Origin: Eubacterium barkeri
Lineage (GTDB): Bacteria > Bacillota > Clostridia > Eubacteriales > Eubacteriaceae
Assembly: GCF_900107125.1 (NCBI RefSeq)
Contig: NZ_FNOU01000002.1
Location: forward strand, 62,001-126,000
DNA: 64,000 nucleotides
Direction: 5' to 3'
Made by a program: the position numbers and the translations under genes. The notes below the pieces were generated by a model. That model was not told the DNA's origin. It worked only from the letters and a program-made list of their open reading frames with translations, and did no database searches. Position 1 is the first letter of the stretch. Each line of letters begins with the position of its first letter. Below, in pieces: positions 58,985 to 64,000 of the stretch.

Positions 58985-61396
58985 ATGAAAAGATATAATC
59001 ATACCGCAATTGAAAAGAAATGGCAGAAGGAGTGGGAAGAAGACCGCGTTTTCGCCATTGAAGAAAAAAGTGACAAGCCAAAATTTTATGGCCTTGTAGA
59101 ATATCCCTATCCTTCAGGGGTTGGGCTGCATGTCGGACACGTCCGGGCATATACTTCCTTAGAGGTTATTTCCAGAAAAAGACGGATGCAGGGCTATAAT
59201 GTTTTGTTTCCCATCGGCTGGGATGCCTTTGGTTTGCCTACAGAAAATTACGCCATTAAGACAGGGCGCCATCCCCGGGATGTAACGGATGAAAATATCA
59301 AGGTTTTTACTCAACAGCTCAAGGCCATCGGCTACTCCTTCGACTGGGATTGTGAAATTGATACCACAGACCCCAATTATTACAAATGGACCCAATGGAT
59401 TTTTCTCCAGTTATTTAAACATGGCTTAGCCTATCGGGACCGGACCTATGTTAATTTTTGCAGTGGCTGTAAAGTTGTTCTGGCCAACGAAGATTTTAGA
59501 GATGGTAAATGTGATCGCTGTGGCAGTGAAGTGGTCCAGCTGGAAAAGGATGTCTGGTTCCTTAAAATTCGGGAATATGCAGAAAAACTGTTAAAGGGGT
59601 TGGACGATGTTGATTATTTACCCCGTATCCGATCAGAACAGGAAAACTGGATTGGCAAATCAACAGGGGCGGAGGTCGACTTTGATATTGCAGGGTACGA
59701 TGAAAAGCTGAAGGTCTTTACCACCCGGCCGGACACCCTCTTTGGGGCAACCTTCATGGTTATTGCCCCGGAACATCCCCTCATTGAGGCATTGGCCGAC
59801 AAGATTACCAATATGGATGCGGTAAGGGATTATCAGGAGGCTGCCAAACGGAAAACCGAGTTCGAACGGGTGCAGCTGGCCAAGGATAAAACCGGGGTCC
59901 GCATTGAAGGCATTACGGCCATTAATCCAGCCACGGAAAAGGAAATCCCCATTTTCATTGCCGATTATGTGATGATGGGCTATGGTACCGGGGCTATTAT
60001 GGCGGTTCCAGCCCACGATACCCGGGACTGGGATTTTGCAAAGAAATTCAATCTCCCCATTATCGAAGTCATCCGGGGAGGGAATGTTGAGGAAGCGGCT
60101 TATACCGATACCAGCAGCGGGGAAATGGTTCATTCCGGATTTTTAGATGGAATGGAGGTTAAAGCCGCCATTACCGCAATGATCTCTCATCTTGAAAAAG
60201 AAGGACGCGGCAAAAAGACCATCAACTATAAAATGAAGGATTGGGCCTTTAACCGCCAGCGCTATTGGGGAGAACCCATTCCCATTATCCACTGCCCCCA
60301 CTGCGGCATGGTGCCGGTACCGGAAGAGGAACTGCCCTTAGAACTCCCCATGGTGGAAAGCTACGAGCCCACAGACACCGGGGAATCGCCCCTGGCCGCC
60401 ATGACAGACTGGGTAAACACCACCTGTCCGGTTTGTGGCGGACCTGCAAAGCGCGAAACAGATACCATGCCCCAATGGGCGGGATCCAGCTGGTATTTCC
60501 TGCGCTATTTTGATAACAAGAATGCCGATGCTCTGGCCGATCCTGAAAAGATGAAGTATTGGCTGCCGGTGGATTGGTACAACGGTGGGATGGAGCACGT
60601 CACCAGACATTTGCTCTATTCACGGTTTTGGCATCAATTCCTCTACGATATTGGCATCGTCCCCACTAAGGAGCCTTATAAAAAACGGACAGCCCAGGGT
60701 CTCATCCTTGGCAGCGACGGCGAAAAGATGTCGAAGTCCAAGGGAAATGTGGTGAATCCCAATGAGATCATTGATGAATTTGGGGCGGATACCCTGAGGA
60801 CTTACGTTATGTTCATCGGGGACTATGAAAAGGCCGCGCCCTGGTCCGAAAATGGCACCAAGGGCTGTCGACGTTTTCTGGAACGGGTCTGGAAGCTCCA
60901 GGAAAGCCTGGTGGATGGTGAGGAATACAGCCCCGCATTAGAAACAGCCATGCATAAAACCATCAAAAAAGTCGATGGCGATTATGAAGAAATGAAGTAC
61001 AACACGGCCATTGCTGCTCTAATGTCCCTGCTCAATGATTTTAATAAGGAAGGCCAGGTCACCAAGGCTGAATTTAGAACCTATCTTCAGCTGCTCTACC
61101 CGGTGGCTCCCCATATGACGGAAGAGCTGTGGGAAATGGCTGGATTTGAAGGCTATCTCCATGCCTCACAATGGCCAGTCTACGACGAGGCTAAAACCGT
61201 GGATGCGGTCATCGAGATGGCAGTACAGATTAATGGGAAGGTCCGGGGGAAGATTACCCTCCCCGTGGCCGCTGATGCCCAAGAGGCAAAAGCCATTGCC
61301 CTGGCCAATGAAAATATCCAGAACTATGTTGAGGGTAAGACTATTGTCAAGGAAATCTATATTCCAGGAAAGATTTTCAATATCGTTGTCAAATAG
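58985..61396 (+). CDS. leuS: Leucyl-tRNA synthetase
   Basis: 803 residues, the usual bacterial length. Class I signatures: YPYPSGVGLHVGHVRAY (HIGH equivalent at about 40-56), KMSKSKGN near 580, the CP1 editing domain around 220-400, a zinc-like CPHCG...CPVCGG, and the tRNA-binding C-terminal domain ending GKVRGKITLPV. It charges tRNA-Leu. GGGAGGAACCA precedes the ATG. Confidence 0.98.
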   Translation: MKRYNHTAIEKKWQKEWEEDRVFAIEEKSDKPKFYGLVEYPYPSGVGLHVGHVRAYTSLEVISRKRRMQGYNVLFPIGWDAFGLPTENYAIKTGRHPRDVTDENIKVFTQQLKAIGYSFDWDCEIDTTDPNYYKWTQWIFLQLFKHGLAYRDRTYVNFCSGCKVVLANEDFRDGKCDRCGSEVVQLEKDVWFLKIREYAEKLLKGLDDVDYLPRIRSEQENWIGKSTGAEVDFDIAGYDEKLKVFTTRPDTLFGATFMVIAPEHPLIEALADKITNMDAVRDYQEAAKRKTEFERVQLAKDKTGVRIEGITAINPATEKEIPIFIADYVMMGYGTGAIMAVPAHDTRDWDFAKKFNLPIIEVIRGGNVEEAAYTDTSSGEMVHSGFLDGMEVKAAITAMISHLEKEGRGKKTINYKMKDWAFNRQRYWGEPIPIIHCPHCGMVPVPEEELPLELPMVESYEPTDTGESPLAAMTDWVNTTCPVCGGPAKRETDTMPQWAGSSWYFLRYFDNKNADALADPEKMKYWLPVDWYNGGMEHVTRHLLYSRFWHQFLYDIGIVPTKEPYKKRTAQGLILGSDGEKMSKSKGNVVNPNEIIDEFGADTLRTYVMFIGDYEKAAPWSENGTKGCRRFLERVWKLQESLVDGEEYSPALETAMHKTIKKVDGDYEEMKYNTAIAALMSLLNDFNKEGQVTKAEFRTYLQLLYPVAPHMTEELWEMAGFEGYLHASQWPVYDEAKTVDAVIEMAVQINGKVRGKITLPVAADAQEAKAIALANENIQNYVEGKTIVKEIYIPGKIFNIVVK

Positions 61397-61419
61397 TGAT
61401 TGAAAATGAGGGTGTATTC

Positions 61420-61902
61420 ATGAAACACATTGAACTCTACACCGATGGCGGATGCCGGGGGAATGGAAAATCCGATCAAAATATCGGTGCCATCGGCGGG
61501 ATACTCCTATATCCGGAAAAAAACGCCAGAAAGGAGTATAACCGCGCCTATCCAAACACCACCAATAATCAGATGGAGTTGTTGGCCGTCATCGAAGGGC
61601 TGAAACTGTTAAAGGAACCCTGTGAAGTGGTCATCCACAGTGATTCGGCCTATGTGGTCAACGCCTATTTACAGAATTGGGTAGGGGGCTGGAAGGCTAA
61701 GGGATGGAGCCGTGGTAAGGCCGGGTCCCTTAAGAATCGAGAGCTTTGGATAGCGTTAGATTCCCTGGTGGAACGCCACAAAACCACCTTTAAAAAGGTC
61801 AAGGGTCATGCCGATAACCCCCTGAATAATCGGGCAGACGAATTAGTTAATACGGCCATGGACGCCTATTTAAAAGCAAAAAAAGAGAGCGGGTTTCTCT
61901 AG
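61420..61902 (+). CDS. rnhA: Ribonuclease HI
   Basis: 160 residues. Catalytic acids: D in LYTDGGCRGNG, E in NQMELLAVI, D in HSDSAYVV, D in NNRADELV. It removes RNA from RNA-DNA hybrids. GAGGGTGTATTC sets the ATG at 61420, 23 bp after leuS, so it is probably co-transcribed. Confidence 0.95.
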   Translation: MKHIELYTDGGCRGNGKSDQNIGAIGGILLYPEKNARKEYNRAYPNTTNNQMELLAVIEGLKLLKEPCEVVIHSDSAYVVNAYLQNWVGGWKAKGWSRGKAGSLKNRELWIALDSLVERHKTTFKKVKGHADNPLNNRADELVNTAMDAYLKAKKESGFL

Positions 61903-61951
61903 AAAGGTGCATTAAAATTCACAATAGTTGGATTTTAATGCACCTTTTGTT
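61903..61951 (+). terminator. Terminator after rnhA
   Basis: A 16-bp perfect stem (61903-61918 with 61932-61947), 13-base loop, continuing into T-rich sequence. The A-run/T-run symmetry makes it potentially bidirectional. Confidence 0.85.
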
Positions 61952-62010
61952 TTTGAAAAAATACACAGTCAGGTCATTTTTTTCTGGTAATCCAGAGGGT
62001 GTCGTGATAA

Positions 62011-63399
<1,389 letters not shown>

Positions 63400-63420
63400 T
63401 ACGTACCATAAAATAATTCA

Positions 63421-63465
63421 AAACCACCTTCCAAGTGTGATGATTACGCTGGGAAGGTGGTTTTT
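63421..63465. terminator. Bidirectional terminator between gdhA and the M20 gene
   Basis: AAACCACCTTCC (63421-63432) and GGAAGGTGGTTT (63452-63463) make a 12-bp stem with T-runs in both directions, serving the two convergent genes. Confidence 0.88.
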
Positions 63466-63468
63466 AGT

Positions 63469-64000
63469 TTAATCAATGGTTCCAAAATCGATGATGAAGT
63501 CTGTTAAAAAGTCGATGGCCTGTCCCAGGCTGGTGATGGAAAGACGTTCGTCAATTCCGTGGATGCCCGCTCTCTCGGCGGGGTTGGTGAGGACAGGAAC
63601 AAAGCGGAATATAGCGTCACTGAGGTCCTGGTAATGCCGGGCATCGGTTCCACCGAGGGTGAGGTAGGGGACAACGACGGTATCGGGGAAGTCCATTTCA
63701 ATACAGGTGGCCAAATAGTCGAAAGTTTTAGAAGAATAGTCTGAAAGGGGGGTGGCAAGCTGCTCCAGAAGGACTTCGAATTCTAAAGTGTATTCCCCGG
63801 AAAACTCCTGGAGGTACCCAATGATGTCCTCTGAAGTGTCCCCCGGCAGGGTCCGGCAATTGAAGATGACACTGGCAGCGTTTGGAAGAGCCCCCACTGT
63901 TTGTCCGCATTCTAAAATAGTGGGGACCACCGTTGTTCGGACCATGGCGGACGTAAAGGGGTTTTTACTGAAGGCACGATGGATTAAAGGGGCTGCCAGT
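63469..64000 (-). CDS. M20 family metallopeptidase, C-terminal part
   Basis: Partial; the frame is open to the window edge (first visible residues LAAPLIHRAFSKNPF), so only about 176 C-terminal residues are seen. SVIFNCRTLPGDT is the lid-domain strand, and LGGTDARHYQ and HGIDERLSI hold the late active-site and metal ligands of M20 peptidases. It probably hydrolyses dipeptides or N-acyl amino acids. Substrate unknown without the N-terminus. Confidence 0.88.
   Translation of the reverse strand, partial: LAAPLIHRAFSKNPFTSAMVRTTVVPTILECGQTVGALPNAASVIFNCRTLPGDTSEDIIGYLQEFSGEYTLEFEVLLEQLATPLSDYSSKTFDYLATCIEMDFPDTVVVPYLTLGGTDARHYQDLSDAIFRFVPVLTNPAERAGIHGIDERLSITSLGQAIDFLTDFIIDFGTID

Overview
The window joins two very different stretches of a low-to-mid GC Gram-positive anaerobe, most likely a Clostridia-type Firmicute. 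The evidence is strong AGGAGG ribosome sites, Rex, an Hcp/ferredoxin pair, FeoAB, an ssrA-smpB arrangement and an ornithine/alanine racemase-family gene. I cannot name the species. Positions 1 to about 36,018 are a siphovirus-type prophage, and positions 36,018 to 64,000 are ordinary chromosome.

Prophage, left to right. A leftward CI-like repressor and a divergent small Cro-position gene share three copies of a CAAACAGAGATTATG-type operator (624-706). Next come many tiny early genes, most of unknown function (0.7-5.1 kb). A replication/modification block follows (5.3-12.3 kb): an HUH Rep-like protein, a helicase-DNA methyltransferase fusion, a PAPS-reductase-like PP-loop protein, a PD-(D/E)XK-like nuclease, a MazG-like protein and a sigma-like late regulator. 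Two tandem terminators close this block. The packaging and head module is HNH, TerS, TerL, portal, ClpP-like protease, HK97 capsid and connectors (12.4-19.7 kb). The tail module is major tail protein, a G/GT chaperone with a T TTT TTT slippery site, a tape measure with an M23 peptidase, Dit, a Gp37-like protein and baseplate proteins (19.7-30.9 kb). Lysis genes (membrane proteins, holin, M15 endolysin) lie at 33.9-35.9 kb. The prophage abuts the 3' end of the tmRNA gene, which I read as the integration site. The integrase and the other att site must lie left of the window.

The outstanding feature is a complete diversity-generating retroelement (DGR) between the tail and lysis modules (30.86-33.86 kb). 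Its parts, in order, are a C-type-lectin/FGE-like target gene whose last 113 bp form the variable repeat (VR), a 7-bp-stem hairpin just behind it, avd, a 113-bp template repeat (TR) and a reverse transcriptase. VR and TR differ at ten positions, and all ten are adenines in TR. This is the signature of adenine-directed mutagenic retrohoming. The variable protein is probably displayed at the tail tip and varies host recognition.

Chromosome. Leftward ssrA and smpB are followed by a homing-endonuclease-repeat protein with an ArsD-like protein, an ABC-F ATPase, rex, an MGDG-synthase-like glycosyltransferase, a P-loop protein, a YhcC-like radical SAM protein, a small alarmone synthetase, a Uma2-like protein, a ctpA protease, uvrB-uvrA, feoA-feoB, ferredoxin-hcp, a DUF6179/DUF6323 pair, a GNAT plus racemase pair, leuS, rnhA, gdhA and a truncated M20 peptidase. 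feoAB and leuS each have a perfect TTGACA-17-TATAAT promoter. Gene function assignments rest on motif recognition only; no database search was run.
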